64,000 bases of DNA from Pseudooceanicola nanhaiensis. GTDB taxonomy: Bacteria; Pseudomonadota; Alphaproteobacteria; Rhodobacterales; Rhodobacteraceae. The stretch spans positions 496,001 through 560,000 of the forward strand of contig NZ_JAIUZP010000004.1 of assembly GCF_020171315.1 (NCBI RefSeq), in the 5' to 3' direction. Shown piece after piece: positions 19,502-29,167 of the stretch (positions are counted from its first letter, which is position 1; the number at the start of each line of letters is the position of its first letter). The notes under the pieces were generated by a model, which did not search any database, had not been told where the DNA came from, and saw nothing but the letters and a program-made list of their open reading frames with translations. The translations under genes and the position numbers were made by a program.

Positions 19502-20355
19502 GCGGCAAGCTCTCCGAGGTCGAGGACCGGATCGGCACGGTTCACAAGCTCTCGGCCGTGATCGCCGCGATGCGGGGGCTTGCCGCCTCGCGGTTGCAGG
19601 ACGCCCATGACCACCTCGGGGCGATCCGCCTCTATGCAGAAACCATCGGCGATGCCATCGGCCACGCCCTGACCTTCCCGCTCTCCGCCCGGCCGGTGGA
19701 GACGCCCCCGCGCGAGGCGGGCGAGGTGCTGATCGTGCTCTGCGCCGAACAGGGGTTTGCCGGGGCCTTCTCGGCGCGGGTGCTGGAGGCGGCACGCGCG
19801 GTAGAGGCGGCTTCCCCCCGGCCCCACGAGATGCTGCTCGTCGGGGATCGCGGCCTGCTGGTGGCCGAGGAAATGGGCCTCACGGTGGACTGGACCGCGC
19901 CGATGATCGCCCATCCCGCGCGCACCCCGCATCTGGCCGGGCGGATCGTGGCGGCGGTGTTCGAGAGGATCTCAGACGGGCGCGCCACGGGCATCTCCAT
20001 CCTGCACGCCGTGCCCGGCGGCGCGGGCGGCTACGAGATCACGACCAAGCGGCTCGTTCCCTTCGATTATTCGCGCTTCCCCCTGCCCCGCACGGCGGTC
20101 CAGCCGCGGATCACGCTCGACCCAGCACAGCTGCTGTCGCAGCTGGTCGAGGAATATATCTTCGCCGAGATCAGCGAGGCGCTCATGCTCTCCTTCGCGG
20201 CCGAGAACGAGGCCCGGATGCGGGCCATGATCGCGGCGCATGAGAACGTGTCGAACTCGCTCACCAGCCTTGTGGGCCAAGCGCGGCGCCTGCGTCAGGA
20301 CGCGATCACCGAAGAGATCGTCGAACTGGCCACCGGCAGCCTCGCCCGGCGCTGA
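19498..20355 (+). CDS. atpG: N-ATPase F1 subunit gamma
   Basis: The 285-residue central-stalk subunit has the conserved N-terminal helix ([27 protein letters not shown]) and C-terminal helix ([22 protein letters not shown]) that form the rotor coiled coil. The middle domain is less conserved. ATG at 19498 overlaps the atpA stop. This is the last gene of the N-ATPase operon; its stop directly abuts the stop of the convergent ABC transporter gene with no spacer, so no separate terminator fits between them. Confidence 0.93.
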   Translation: MSGKLSEVEDRIGTVHKLSAVIAAMRGLAASRLQDAHDHLGAIRLYAETIGDAIGHALTFPLSARPVETPPREAGEVLIVLCAEQGFAGAFSARVLEAARAVEAASPRPHEMLLVGDRGLLVAEEMGLTVDWTAPMIAHPARTPHLAGRIVAAVFERISDGRATGISILHAVPGGAGGYEITTKRLVPFDYSRFPLPRTAVQPRITLDPAQLLSQLVEEYIFAEISEALMLSFAAENEARMRAMIAAHENVSNSLTSLVGQARRLRQDAITEEIVELATGSLARR

Positions 20356-21414
20356 TCAGCCCCGCGCCCGCGCCTCGGCCAGCACCTTCAGCCGCGCAGC
20401 AAGCGCGGGCGGCCAGGGCCGTTCAATGGAGGTACGCTCCGTCGCCGCCTCGATGTGATGGCAGGCCACGCGGGCGGCACCGATCACCGTATCTCCGGGC
20501 CGCGTCGTCTTGCAGACCTCACTCGCCAGCGGACAGCGCGGGTGGAAGGCACAGCCCGACGGCGGCTTCAGCGCCGAGGGCGTGTCGCCCTGCGCGGCGC
20601 CCTCGCGGCGGGCCTGACCCGGCTCGGGCTTGGGCGCAGCCTCTAGCAGCATCCGGGTGTAGGGATGGCGCGGACGGGCAAAGATTTCCTCGACCGGCGC
20701 TTCCTCGACGATCCGACCAAGGTACATCACCGCGACCCGGTCCGCGATATGGCGCACCACGGAGAGGTCGTGGCTGATGAAGACATAGGCCATGCCGAAT
20801 TCGCGCTGCAGGTCCTGCAACAGGTTGACGATCTGCGCCTGAACCGAGACGTCGAGGGCCGAGACCGCCTCGTCGCAGACGATCAGCCGGGGGCGCGTGG
20901 ACAGCGCCCGGGCGATGCAAATCCGCTGCCGCTGGCCGCCGGAGAATTCATGTGGGTAGCGATCCGCGTGATGGGCCGAGAGGCCGACGGTCGTCAGCAG
21001 CGTTTCGACCCACTTGGTCGCGCGCTCCCCACTGGCCACCTCGTGCAGCAGCACCGGCTCCAGCAGGGTCTCGCGCACGGTCATGCGCGGGTTGAGCGAG
21101 CCGAAGGGATCCTGAAAGATCATCTGCATGTGCCGCCGCGCCGCGCGCAGCTGGCTGGGGGCGAGGCCGGTGATCTCCTCCCCGTTCAGCACGACGCGGC
21201 CGGAGGTCGGCTCCAGCAGGCGCAAGAGAGCACGCCCGGTGGTGGACTTGCCGCAACCGGATTCCCCCACGATGGCGAGCGTCTCGCCGGGTTTGAGCGA
21301 GAAGGACACATCCGTCACCGCCTGCACCGCCCCCTTGGGGCCGCGGAAGAGGCCACCGCCGACGGGGAAATGCTTGGTCAGCTTCTCGACTTCGAGCAGC
21401 GGGGGCGTGGTCAT
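20356..21414 (-). CDS. peptide-type ABC transporter ATP-binding protein (DppF/OppF-like)
   Basis: The 352-residue ATPase has Walker [10 protein letters not shown], the signature FSGGQRQR, Walker [13 protein letters not shown] and the H-loop ISHDLS. The C-terminal oligopeptide/dipeptide extension with [12 protein letters not shown] is typical of OppF/DppF. It energises uptake with the paired DppD-like ATPase, whose stop overlaps its start. The cluster's two amidohydrolases suggest that the imported molecule is an amide, amine or cyclic nitrogen compound rather than a simple peptide. It is the last gene of the minus-strand operon. Confidence 0.92.
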   Translation of the reverse strand: MTTPPLLEVEKLTKHFPVGGGLFRGPKGAVQAVTDVSFSLKPGETLAIVGESGCGKSTTGRALLRLLEPTSGRVVLNGEEITGLAPSQLRAARRHMQMIFQDPFGSLNPRMTVRETLLEPVLLHEVASGERATKWVETLLTTVGLSAHHADRYPHEFSGGQRQRICIARALSTRPRLIVCDEAVSALDVSVQAQIVNLLQDLQREFGMAYVFISHDLSVVRHIADRVAVMYLGRIVEEAPVEEIFARPRHPYTRMLLEAAPKPEPGQARREGAAQGDTPSALKPPSGCAFHPRCPLASEVCKTTRPGDTVIGAARVACHHIEAATERTSIERPWPPALAARLKVLAEARARG

Positions 21415-22406
21415 GCGGCGATCTCCTCAATGGGGGCACGCCAGCAGGCGACGAGGTGGCCGGTGCCCATCTCGCGCAGGGGCGGCTGGCTGGCGCGGCA
21501 CTGGTCGGTCGCAAGCGGGCAGCGAGAGGCAAAGCGGCAGCCCTCGGGCATGGCCCATGGCGGCGGCACGGTGCCGGGGATGGTTTCCAGCCGGTCGGAG
21601 CGCGTGTCGATCCGCGGCACGGCGGCCATGAGGCCAAGGGTATAGGGATGCATCGGCCCGGAGAAGAGCGCCGCCACCGGTGCGCGTTCCACCACCCGGC
21701 CCGCGTACATGACGACCACGTCATCGCAGGTTTCGGCCACGACGCCGAGGTCGTGGGTGATCATCACGATGGCCGCCCCGGTGCGGGTGCTGAGGTCGCG
21801 CAGCAGGTCGAGGATCTGGGCCTGGATCGTCACGTCGAGCGCGGTGGTCGGCTCATCCGCGATCAGCAGGTCCGGTTCGTTGGCAAGCGCAAGGGCGATC
21901 ATCACCCGCTGCCGCTGCCCGCCGGAGAGCTGGTGCGGGAAATCATCCACCCGCTCGGCCGGCGACGGCAGCCGCACGAGGTCCAGCAGCTCGATGGCGC
22001 GCTTGCGGGCCTTGGCGCGGTCGCGCATCCCATGGGCACGCAGGCCTTCGATGATCTGGTGACCGATGGTGTAGACCGGGTTGAGCGAGGTCATCGGCTC
22101 CTGAAAGATCATGCCCATGCGGCCGCCGCGCAGCGACCGGCGCTCCTTGGCGGACATGGTCAGCAGGTCGCGGCCCTCGAACTTGATCGACCCGCCCACG
22201 TAGCGGCCCGGCGGCTGCGGGATCAGCCCCATGATGCCGAGCGAGGTCACCGACTTGCCGCAGCCGCTTTCGCCCACGATGCCGAGGGTCTTGCCCCGCT
22301 CCACCGTGAAGCTGACGCCGTCCACGGCACGGAAGGCGCCGCCCTCGGTGCGGAACTCGATCCTGAGGTCCTCGACCTCCAGCAAGGGGCTGTGCTGATC
22401 CTGCAT
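21411..22406 (-). CDS. peptide-type ABC transporter ATP-binding protein (DppD/OppD-like)
   Basis: The 331-residue ATPase has Walker [10 protein letters not shown], the Q-loop at [13 protein letters not shown], signature LSGGQRQRV and Walker [13 protein letters not shown]. The C-terminal [12 protein letters not shown] segment belongs to the oligopeptide HPY domain. It pairs with the following DppF-like subunit (four-base overlap). A 12-base gap separates it from the amidohydrolase upstream, consistent with one transcript. Confidence 0.92.
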   Translation of the reverse strand: MQDQHSPLLEVEDLRIEFRTEGGAFRAVDGVSFTVERGKTLGIVGESGCGKSVTSLGIMGLIPQPPGRYVGGSIKFEGRDLLTMSAKERRSLRGGRMGMIFQEPMTSLNPVYTIGHQIIEGLRAHGMRDRAKARKRAIELLDLVRLPSPAERVDDFPHQLSGGQRQRVMIALALANEPDLLIADEPTTALDVTIQAQILDLLRDLSTRTGAAIVMITHDLGVVAETCDDVVVMYAGRVVERAPVAALFSGPMHPYTLGLMAAVPRIDTRSDRLETIPGTVPPPWAMPEGCRFASRCPLATDQCRASQPPLREMGTGHLVACWRAPIEEIAA

Positions 22407-22418
22407 CCCGGTCTCCTC

Positions 22419-23867
22419 TCAGCTGTCGGCGAAGGTGATGGGGGCTGCGTCCCGGTCGGTCCGGCCGCGGAAGTCGAGCCCGGCAAAGGCCTCCCGCGCG
22501 CGGGCCTGCGCGGACTCCAGCCCGTCCAGCGCCGCCTCGAAGTCGAAGGCCAGCGGCTTGCCGTCGCGCACCACCGCGCGGCCGTCGACGAAGGTATCGG
22601 TCACCGCGCGTTCGGCAGCGACATAGATCAGCGAGGCCAGCGGATCACGGACCGGGCGCATGGCGGGGTGGCGCAGGTCGGCCATGAAGAGGTCAGCCTT
22701 GAGCCCCGGCGCCAGCCGCCCGATGTCGTCGCGCCCGAGGATCGCAGCCCCGCCGGTGGTGGCCGCGTTGAACACGTCCGAGGTGCGCAGGTCATAGACA
22801 TCGCCGCTCATCAGGCGGGAGTTGATCAGCGCGTGGCGCATCTCTTCCAGCATGTTGTGCGGGTAGGTGTCGGTACCGATCCCCATGGGGATGCCGCCCC
22901 GGATGTAACGCCCGAGCGAACGCATGGCGACGCCACGGCGCTGGAAGACCGTGGGGCAATGGGCAACCGCCGCGCCGGAGGCGGCCAGCAGGTCGAAATC
23001 CTTCGAGCCGGGCCAGCCCGCCCAGGGATGATCGTTGAGGAAGATGCCATGCCCGATGATCGTGCCCTCACGCAGCACACCAAGGTCATGCAGCCATTCA
23101 ATGGGCGTGCGCCCGTGGCGGGTGGTGATCTCGTTGAATTCGACCATGCTTTGGGCCGCGTGGATCTGCATCTTCAGCCCGCGCTCCTGCGCGGCGGCAA
23201 AGCTGTCGCGGATCAGGTCCGCGCTGCAGGTGTCGATCTGGGCGGGGGCGACCATGCCGGTCAGCCGGCCCGAGGGGTGTTTTTCGGCGGCATCGACGAG
23301 GGCAAGCGCCTCTTCCATCACGCCCCGACCGTCATCCTCGGCCCATTCGTAGTCGACCGAATGGCCGGTCTTGGTGAACCAGCGGGCGGAGCGGTACATG
23401 GGCGCGGCCACGGCGCGCAGGCCCGAGGCGCCCAGCAGGTCCAGCCAGCCGTCATGGGGCACGGCCAGATCGACGATCGTGGTGACGCCGGACATGGCCA
23501 GCTCACTCAACGCCACCTGCGTGGCATAGCGCGGCCCGTCGCCATCGGGGCGGAAGAGCGGCATGAATTCGTAAAGCGAGGACATCCTGAGGCCGGGAGA
23601 GCCGAGTTCGTCCAGCATCCCCTTGTTCATCGGTTCGGATGACAGGTGCGAGTGGATGTCCACGAGGCCGGGGCAGACGATCCGGCCCGCGCCGTCGATC
23701 ACCTCCTCCGCCGCGCCGGTCCATGTGCCGCCCACCTGCACGAGGCGGTCGCCGGTAAAGGCGACATCGCCGCCCTCGATCAGCCGGTGGCTCTGCCGCT
23801 CGGCGTCCCAGCCGAGGATCATGGCGCAATTGCGGATCACCGTGGTGCGTGCGGTCTGGTCGGTCAT
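22419..23867 (-). CDS. amidohydrolase family protein (deaminase/chlorohydrolase type)
   Basis: The 482-residue metal-dependent hydrolase belongs to the amidohydrolase superfamily, in the subgroup with SAH/MTA deaminases and triazine hydrolases. Metal-binding motifs are HSH (VDIHSHLSS), a mid-protein His in QIHAAQSM, the His in IGHGIFLND, and the catalytic Asp in GIGTDTYPHNM. Flanking beta-sandwich segments (GGDVAFTGDRLVQVGG, LAPGLKADLFMAD) are complete. ATG at 23867 was chosen because the upstream in-frame residues look non-coding. It probably removes an amino or other leaving group from the compound imported by the surrounding ABC transporter; the exact substrate is unknown. Confidence 0.87.
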   Translation of the reverse strand: MTDQTARTTVIRNCAMILGWDAERQSHRLIEGGDVAFTGDRLVQVGGTWTGAAEEVIDGAGRIVCPGLVDIHSHLSSEPMNKGMLDELGSPGLRMSSLYEFMPLFRPDGDGPRYATQVALSELAMSGVTTIVDLAVPHDGWLDLLGASGLRAVAAPMYRSARWFTKTGHSVDYEWAEDDGRGVMEEALALVDAAEKHPSGRLTGMVAPAQIDTCSADLIRDSFAAAQERGLKMQIHAAQSMVEFNEITTRHGRTPIEWLHDLGVLREGTIIGHGIFLNDHPWAGWPGSKDFDLLAASGAAVAHCPTVFQRRGVAMRSLGRYIRGGIPMGIGTDTYPHNMLEEMRHALINSRLMSGDVYDLRTSDVFNAATTGGAAILGRDDIGRLAPGLKADLFMADLRHPAMRPVRDPLASLIYVAAERAVTDTFVDGRAVVRDGKPLAFDFEAALDGLESAQARAREAFAGLDFRGRTDRDAAPITFADS

Positions 23868-23976
23868 GGAAGGCGCGTCCTGCTTGAGGCCCGTTGCGGG
23901 GCGGCGATGGGAGGGCGCGTGGGGCGCGCCCTCCCGAAGCGGTCCCGGTATTCTGGGACCGGGGTGTGCGTCAGGA

Positions 23977-25590
23977 TCAGTCGACGTAGCCGAGTTGCAG
24001 GCCCTTGTAGAGACCGGCACCGTAGATGTTGTGCGCCTCGAAGGGCTTGATCTCGGTCGTGTAGGCGATCTGCATCGGCTTGTGGTAGATCGGCAGCCAG
24101 ACGGCGGCCTCGTGCACCTTGGTCAGCACCTGGCCGTAGTCTTCGGCCCGCACGGCGGGATCGACAGCGGTGGCGCCCTCATAGAGCAGCTTGTCGGTTT
24201 CCGGGTCGTTCCAGTTCATCCGGTTCGGGGAGGGCATGTTGGCCGACAGGAAGTAGAGGTTCAGCGCGTCCCCGGCAGAGATATAGGGGAAGCCCATGGT
24301 GAACATGTCGAATTCCTGCGTCGCCGCCTTGCCCCAGTAGACCGTGGCGTCAAACGGCTGGATCTGCAGGTCGATGCCGACCTTCAAGAGGTCCGCCTGC
24401 ACCGCCTCGACCACCTGCGCCCAGCTACCGGTGAAGGTATAGGCGACCGGTTGCAGCAGCTCGCCGCCCTTTTCGCGCTTGCCGTCGGCGTTCAGCGTCC
24501 AGCCCGCCTCGTCCAGCAGCGCCGCCGCCTTCTCGGGGTCGTAGGTCAGCAGCTTGTCGTCGAGATCCGAGTTCCAGTCCAGCGCGCCCGAGGAGATGTA
24601 GCTGTAGGCCGGTTCCACCTCGCCGAAGAACAGGTCCTCGGCCATGGCTTCCTGATTGACGGCGAGGTTGATCGCCTGACGCACCAGCGGGTCGTTGACC
24701 ATGGGTTTGTCGATCTTGAAGCCGATGTAGTTGGTCCAGAACGCCTCGTCCGAGCGGACGACCTCGACGTTGGGGGCCATGCGCAGCTTCTCAAGGCCGA
24801 TGAAGGGCACGTAGGGACTGACCTGCCCTTGGCCGGTCATCAGCGCCACGGTGCGGGTCGCGGCCTCGGGCACCACTTGCCAGGTGATCTTCTCGACCTG
24901 CGCGGGGCCGGTGTTCTCGTAGTTGGCGGGGCCCCAGTGGTAATCCTCGTGGCGGGTCATGACCATCTGGTCACGGGGCGTCCAGCTCTCCCAGCAGAAC
25001 GGGCCGGTGCCGTTGAACCCGGTAACGCCGAAGTCCGCGCCGAGCGCCTCGACCGTCTCCTTGTCGATGACCGATCCGAAGCTCTGCGCCAGCTGGTAGA
25101 GCAGTTCGGAATGGGGCGCGTTCAGCGCGTAGACCAGCGTGGTGGCGTCGGGCGCGGTGATCGACTTCACGTCGCCCATGCGCCAGCGGACCGGGCTCTT
25201 GGTTTCCGGATCCTGCCAGCGGTTCAGCGAATAGGCCACGTCCTCGGCCGTCATCGCCTTGCCGTCGCAGAAGGTGACATCGTCGCGGATGGTGAACGTA
25301 TAGGTCAGCCCGTCGTCCGAGACCTCCCAGCTGGAGGCCAGCAGCGGCTCGATCGTCTTCATGTCCTCGGCCAGGCCCACCACGGTGTCGGCCAGCATGA
25401 AGAGAACCTCCGAACCCGCAAGCGCGGCGGTACGCGGCGGATCGTAGTGGTTGCTGTCGATCTCGCGGATGATCGTCAGATCCTTCGCGACGGCCGGCAT
25501 CGCCACGGCGATTGCCGTCGCCGCGAGCCCGGTTCGCAGCCCGGTTCGCAACATGGTGCGCTTGAAGGACATCTGGGACGGGGTCTTCAT
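23977..25590 (-). CDS. ABC transporter substrate-binding protein, family 5
   Basis: The 537-residue periplasmic solute receptor is of the DppA/OppA type. Its N-terminus has two arginines and a hydrophobic stretch ending AMPAVA before KDLTII, a clear signal peptide. Family-5 features include PPRTAALAGSEVLFMLADTV, TFTIRDDVTFCDGKAMTAED and the conserved IDKPMVNDPLVRQAINLAVN region. ATG at 25590 has a strong AAGGAG site seven bases upstream. It delivers ligand to the DppB/DppC-like permeases encoded just upstream in the operon. Confidence 0.93.
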   Translation of the reverse strand: MKTPSQMSFKRTMLRTGLRTGLAATAIAVAMPAVAKDLTIIREIDSNHYDPPRTAALAGSEVLFMLADTVVGLAEDMKTIEPLLASSWEVSDDGLTYTFTIRDDVTFCDGKAMTAEDVAYSLNRWQDPETKSPVRWRMGDVKSITAPDATTLVYALNAPHSELLYQLAQSFGSVIDKETVEALGADFGVTGFNGTGPFCWESWTPRDQMVMTRHEDYHWGPANYENTGPAQVEKITWQVVPEAATRTVALMTGQGQVSPYVPFIGLEKLRMAPNVEVVRSDEAFWTNYIGFKIDKPMVNDPLVRQAINLAVNQEAMAEDLFFGEVEPAYSYISSGALDWNSDLDDKLLTYDPEKAAALLDEAGWTLNADGKREKGGELLQPVAYTFTGSWAQVVEAVQADLLKVGIDLQIQPFDATVYWGKAATQEFDMFTMGFPYISAGDALNLYFLSANMPSPNRMNWNDPETDKLLYEGATAVDPAVRAEDYGQVLTKVHEAAVWLPIYHKPMQIAYTTEIKPFEAHNIYGAGLYKGLQLGYVD

Positions 25591-25637
25591 CAGGGTCACT
25601 CCTTGTTGGGTCGCTCGATTGTTGTGGGACCGGACCG

Positions 25638-26561
25638 TCAGGTCTGGAGGCGCGGGTCGAGCACGTCGCGCAGGGCATCCCCCGCCACGTTGGCGGTGAG
25701 GACGATCAGGAAGATGAGCACCGAGGGGATCACCGCGATATGCGGTGCGAAGAGAAGGTATTCCCGCCCCTGCGCGGCCATCATGCCCAGTTCGGCGGCG
25801 GGCGGCTGTGCACCGAGGCCGAGGAAGGACAGCGTGGCCCCGATCAGGATGATCTGGCCGAAGCGCAGCGAGAGGAAGATCATGATCGACGAGATGCAGT
25901 TGCGCAGCAGGTAGCGCCGGAACAGCGCCACGTCCGACAGGCCCACGGCGCGCCCGGCCTCGATGAACTCCTGCTTCATGACGCCCATGGCGATGCCGCG
26001 GGCGATCCGGGCGCAATCGGGCACCGAGGAAACGGCGAGCGCGATGATCACCGGCACGATCCCCTGCCCCATCACCGCCACGAGAGCGAGGCCCAGCAGG
26101 ATCGCCGGGAAGGAGAGCAGGATGTCGATGCCGCGCATCACCCAGGGGTCGAGCCGGGCATAGAACGCCGAGAGCAGTCCGATGAAGGAGCCCACCGCAC
26201 CCCCCAGCCCCACGGCCACGAGGCCGATCAGCAAGGTCAGCCGCGATCCGTAGAGCAGCCGCGAGAGGATATCGCGCCCCTGCCCGTCGGTGCCCAGCAG
26301 GTGTTCGGGCACGCCCCCCTTCATGAAGGACGGCGGCTTCATCACCGCACGGGAATTCAGCGCCGGATCATAGGGCGCCAGCCACGGCGCGAGGATCGCG
26401 CCGAGGCAGATCAGCGCCAGCAGCAGGATCGCGGCGGCGGCGGCCTTGTCGCGCAGCAGGCGGCGCAGCCAGTGCGCCCGCGGCGGCGGGGCCGCGACCT
26501 CTCCACCGTCGTTGGCGGGCATGGCGAGGGGGCGGTCGGCGGTGTCGGTTGCCATCGTCAT
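25638..26561 (-). CDS. peptide-type ABC transporter permease (DppC-like)
   Basis: The 307-residue inner-membrane permease has an N-terminal hydrophilic tail, a first helix AAAAILLLALICLGAILAPW, the LGTDGQGRDILSRLLYGSR motif typical of DppC/OppC, and the EAA loop EAGRAVGLSDVALFRRYLL. ATG at 26561 overlaps the stop of the partner permease gene (ATGA); an in-frame ATG two codons later is a possible alternative. It forms the membrane channel with the DppB-like subunit. Confidence 0.93.
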   Translation of the reverse strand: MTMATDTADRPLAMPANDGGEVAAPPPRAHWLRRLLRDKAAAAAILLLALICLGAILAPWLAPYDPALNSRAVMKPPSFMKGGVPEHLLGTDGQGRDILSRLLYGSRLTLLIGLVAVGLGGAVGSFIGLLSAFYARLDPWVMRGIDILLSFPAILLGLALVAVMGQGIVPVIIALAVSSVPDCARIARGIAMGVMKQEFIEAGRAVGLSDVALFRRYLLRNCISSIMIFLSLRFGQIILIGATLSFLGLGAQPPAAELGMMAAQGREYLLFAPHIAVIPSVLIFLIVLTANVAGDALRDVLDPRLQT

Positions 26562-27496
26562 TTGCGCACCCTCGGATCGAGCAGGGAGTAGAGGATATCG
26601 ACGATCAGGTTGATCGTGATGAAGCCGAGCGCGAAGAGCAGCACCGCGCCCTGCGCCACGGTGAAATCGGAGGAGAGGATCGCGCCGACGGCCAGCCGCC
26701 CGACGCCGGGCCATGAGAAGATCGTCTCGGTCACCACGGCCCCGCCGAGGAGGTAGCCCGCCTGAAGGCCGATCAGCGTGACCACCGGGATCAGCGCGTT
26801 GCGCAGCCCGTGCGCCAGCGTCACCCGCATCTCGGACAGGCCCTTGGCCCGCGCCGTGCGCACGTGGTCGAGCGAGAGCACCTCCAGCACGGAGGAGCGC
26901 GTCATCCGCGCCACCGGCCCGATCAGGATCAGCCCCAGCGAGAGCGCGGGCAGGAATAGCGCCATGAAGCCCTCGGCCGTGTACCACGGCCCCGGACGGC
27001 CGATGAAGGGGAACCAGCGCAGCACCACGCCGAGGTACTGGATCAGCAGCAGGCTGACGAAGAAGATCGGCAGCGAGACCCCCGCGACCGAGATTGCCAT
27101 GATCCCCCGGTCGATCCACGTGCCCCGCGTCACGGCGGCCAGCGTGCCCATGGCGATGCCGACGGGCACCGACCACAGCAGGCTGCCCAGCATCAGCTCG
27201 ACCGTGGGGCCGATGGCGGCGCCCAGTTCCTCGGTCACGGCCTTGTTGGAGATCATCGAGCGGCCGAAATCGCCGTGGGCCACCCGTTCGAGATAGGCCC
27301 AGAACTGCACCAGCAGGGGCCGGTCCAGCCCCATGTCACGGCGGATCGCCTCGACGACGTCGGGCGTTGCCGTGGGCCCTGCCATCACCTGCGCCGGGTC
27401 GCCGGGGACAAGCTGCAGCAGCAGGAAGCCGAAGAGCAGAACCCCCAGAAGCACCGGCACCGACAGCGCGAGGCGGTCGAGGACGGTCTTCAGCAT
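26558..27496 (-). CDS. peptide-type ABC transporter permease (DppB-like)
   Basis: The 312-residue permease has the DppB/OppB pattern: first helix LALSVPVLLGVLLFGFLLLQL, the VPGDPAQVMAG loop, GLDRPLLVQFWAYL, and the EAA loop TARAKGLSEMRVTLAHGLRN. It ends RVRK after a final helix and the YSLLDPRV segment. The start shares one base with the stop of the upstream YtcJ-like gene, so translation is likely coupled. Confidence 0.93.
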   Translation of the reverse strand: MLKTVLDRLALSVPVLLGVLLFGFLLLQLVPGDPAQVMAGPTATPDVVEAIRRDMGLDRPLLVQFWAYLERVAHGDFGRSMISNKAVTEELGAAIGPTVELMLGSLLWSVPVGIAMGTLAAVTRGTWIDRGIMAISVAGVSLPIFFVSLLLIQYLGVVLRWFPFIGRPGPWYTAEGFMALFLPALSLGLILIGPVARMTRSSVLEVLSLDHVRTARAKGLSEMRVTLAHGLRNALIPVVTLIGLQAGYLLGGAVVTETIFSWPGVGRLAVGAILSSDFTVAQGAVLLFALGFITINLIVDILYSLLDPRVRK

Positions 27497-29142
27497 CAGG
27501 CGATTTCCTTCGCGACGGTCTGGCCGGTCTCATAGACGATCTCGCCGCCAAGGATGGTCATGACGCAGGAGGTCTTGAGGATCTCTTCCGGTGCCACCTC
27601 GAAGAAGTCGGTGTCGAACACCGCAACATCGGCCAACTGGCCGGGGATCAGGCGGCCCTTCACGTTTTCCTCGTGCACGCCATAGGCGCTTTCATAGGTG
27701 CAGCAGTGCAGCGCCTGTTCCACCGTCAGCTCCTCGCCCGCGCCCAGCTTCTGGCCGGTGTCGGACGTCCGCGCGATCAGCCCGTAGAGCACCGGGAAGG
27801 GGCTGGCCGAGGTCACCGGGCAATCGGTCGAACCGGAGGGGTGCAGGCCGCTCTCCAGCCAGGTCTTGAACGGATAGCAGGTATGGGGCCGGTCCGGGCC
27901 GAGGCACATGAAATAGCCATCGCCAAAGAAGTAGAGGAAAGAGGGCTGACCGGCGGGGATCACGCCCATCTCCTTCATCCGCTCCAGCTGTGCGGGCGTG
28001 TGCCAGCCGCAGTGTTCGATCCGGTGGCGCCGGTCCGGCGCGGGCATCTGGGCATAGGCCTTCTCGTAGGAGTTCAGCACCATGTCGATGGCCGCATCGC
28101 CGATGGCGTGGGGCGCCATCTGGTAGCCCAGCGAATGCGCCTTCAGCACCAGTTCGTCGCATTGTTCCTGCGTCAGGCAGGGCACGCCGTAGTTCTCGGC
28201 GTCGTTGAAATAGGGCTCAGACATCCATGCCGTGCCCGCCCCCGCCGAGCCATCGGTGAAGATCTTCACCGGGCCGATGCGGAACATGTCGCAGCCCGCA
28301 CCGGTCACCAGCCCCTCGGCGTGGCACTCCTCGAGGATGTTCTTGTCCACGTCGCCCATCAGCGTGCCCGCGACACGCACCGGCAGCCGCCCGTCGGCCA
28401 GTGCCTTCTGGTAGGCGCGCAGCTCGGTCATGCCCTGCCCCTGAATGCCGATGGCGGCCTCCATCACCGAGGTGACGCCATAGGTCAGGTAGTCCTTGCC
28501 GCCCCGCTCGATCGCATCGACGAGGTCGTCGAGCGTCGGCTGCGGCATCGCCTTGTGGATCGGCGCGCGGGCGTTCTCGTAGAGCAGCCCGTTCAGCGCG
28601 CCGTTGCCGTGGCGGCCGATCTTGCCACCGAAGGGATCGGGGGTGTCCTCACTGATGCCGCCCGCCTCCAGCGCAAGGCTGTTGGCGATGGCGGTATGGC
28701 CGCAGGTCCGCACCAGGAACACGGGGTTGTCGGGCGACACCGCGTCCACCTCGGCGCGGGTCGGATGGCGCAGCTCGGCCAGCTTGTCATGGTCATAGCC
28801 GCGGCCCAGGATCCATGTGCCCTTGGGTGTGCGGGCCACGGCTTCCTTCACCTGCGCCAGCATGGCCTCGACCGAGGTCACGCCAGCGGCCGGGCGCAGG
28901 TCCAGTTGCAGCAGGTTCAGGCCGTAGTTGTGCAGATGCATATGGGCATCGTTCAGCCCCGGCGTCGCCAGCCGTCCGCCAAGGTCCACCACCTTGCAGC
29001 CCGGGGTCGCCATGGCCTCGATCTCGGCGGTGGTCCCGGTGGCCAGCACCCGCCCCTCCGCCATGGCGATCGCCTCGGCAAAGCCTTCTTCGAGGCCGCA
29101 CCAGATTTTTCCGTTGGTCAGGACAAGGGTGGGAGTGCTCAT
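27496..29142 (-). CDS. amidohydrolase, YtcJ-like
   Basis: The 548-residue amidohydrolase-3 family protein has metal-site motifs NDAHMHLHNYG, HAIGDAA and RIEHCGW, and the late STDCPVT segment. Members hydrolyse varied amides or are of unknown function; YtcJ is the Bacillus namesake. ATG at 29142 was picked over an upstream frame start because the beta-sandwich (LVLTNGKIWCG) begins directly after it. With the second amidohydrolase at 22419-23867, this cluster encodes two different hydrolases around one transporter, suggesting a two-step breakdown of an imported compound. Confidence 0.88.
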   Translation of the reverse strand: MSTPTLVLTNGKIWCGLEEGFAEAIAMAEGRVLATGTTAEIEAMATPGCKVVDLGGRLATPGLNDAHMHLHNYGLNLLQLDLRPAAGVTSVEAMLAQVKEAVARTPKGTWILGRGYDHDKLAELRHPTRAEVDAVSPDNPVFLVRTCGHTAIANSLALEAGGISEDTPDPFGGKIGRHGNGALNGLLYENARAPIHKAMPQPTLDDLVDAIERGGKDYLTYGVTSVMEAAIGIQGQGMTELRAYQKALADGRLPVRVAGTLMGDVDKNILEECHAEGLVTGAGCDMFRIGPVKIFTDGSAGAGTAWMSEPYFNDAENYGVPCLTQEQCDELVLKAHSLGYQMAPHAIGDAAIDMVLNSYEKAYAQMPAPDRRHRIEHCGWHTPAQLERMKEMGVIPAGQPSFLYFFGDGYFMCLGPDRPHTCYPFKTWLESGLHPSGSTDCPVTSASPFPVLYGLIARTSDTGQKLGAGEELTVEQALHCCTYESAYGVHEENVKGRLIPGQLADVAVFDTDFFEVAPEEILKTSCVMTILGGEIVYETGQTVAKEIA

Positions 29143-29167
29143 GGGACGCCTTTCGGAGGGAGGGGGT

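Noticed and set aside
17864-19795. A minus-strand open frame of about 640 codons opposite atpA
   Set aside because: It is antisense to the conserved alpha subunit and spans gene boundaries of the atp operon.
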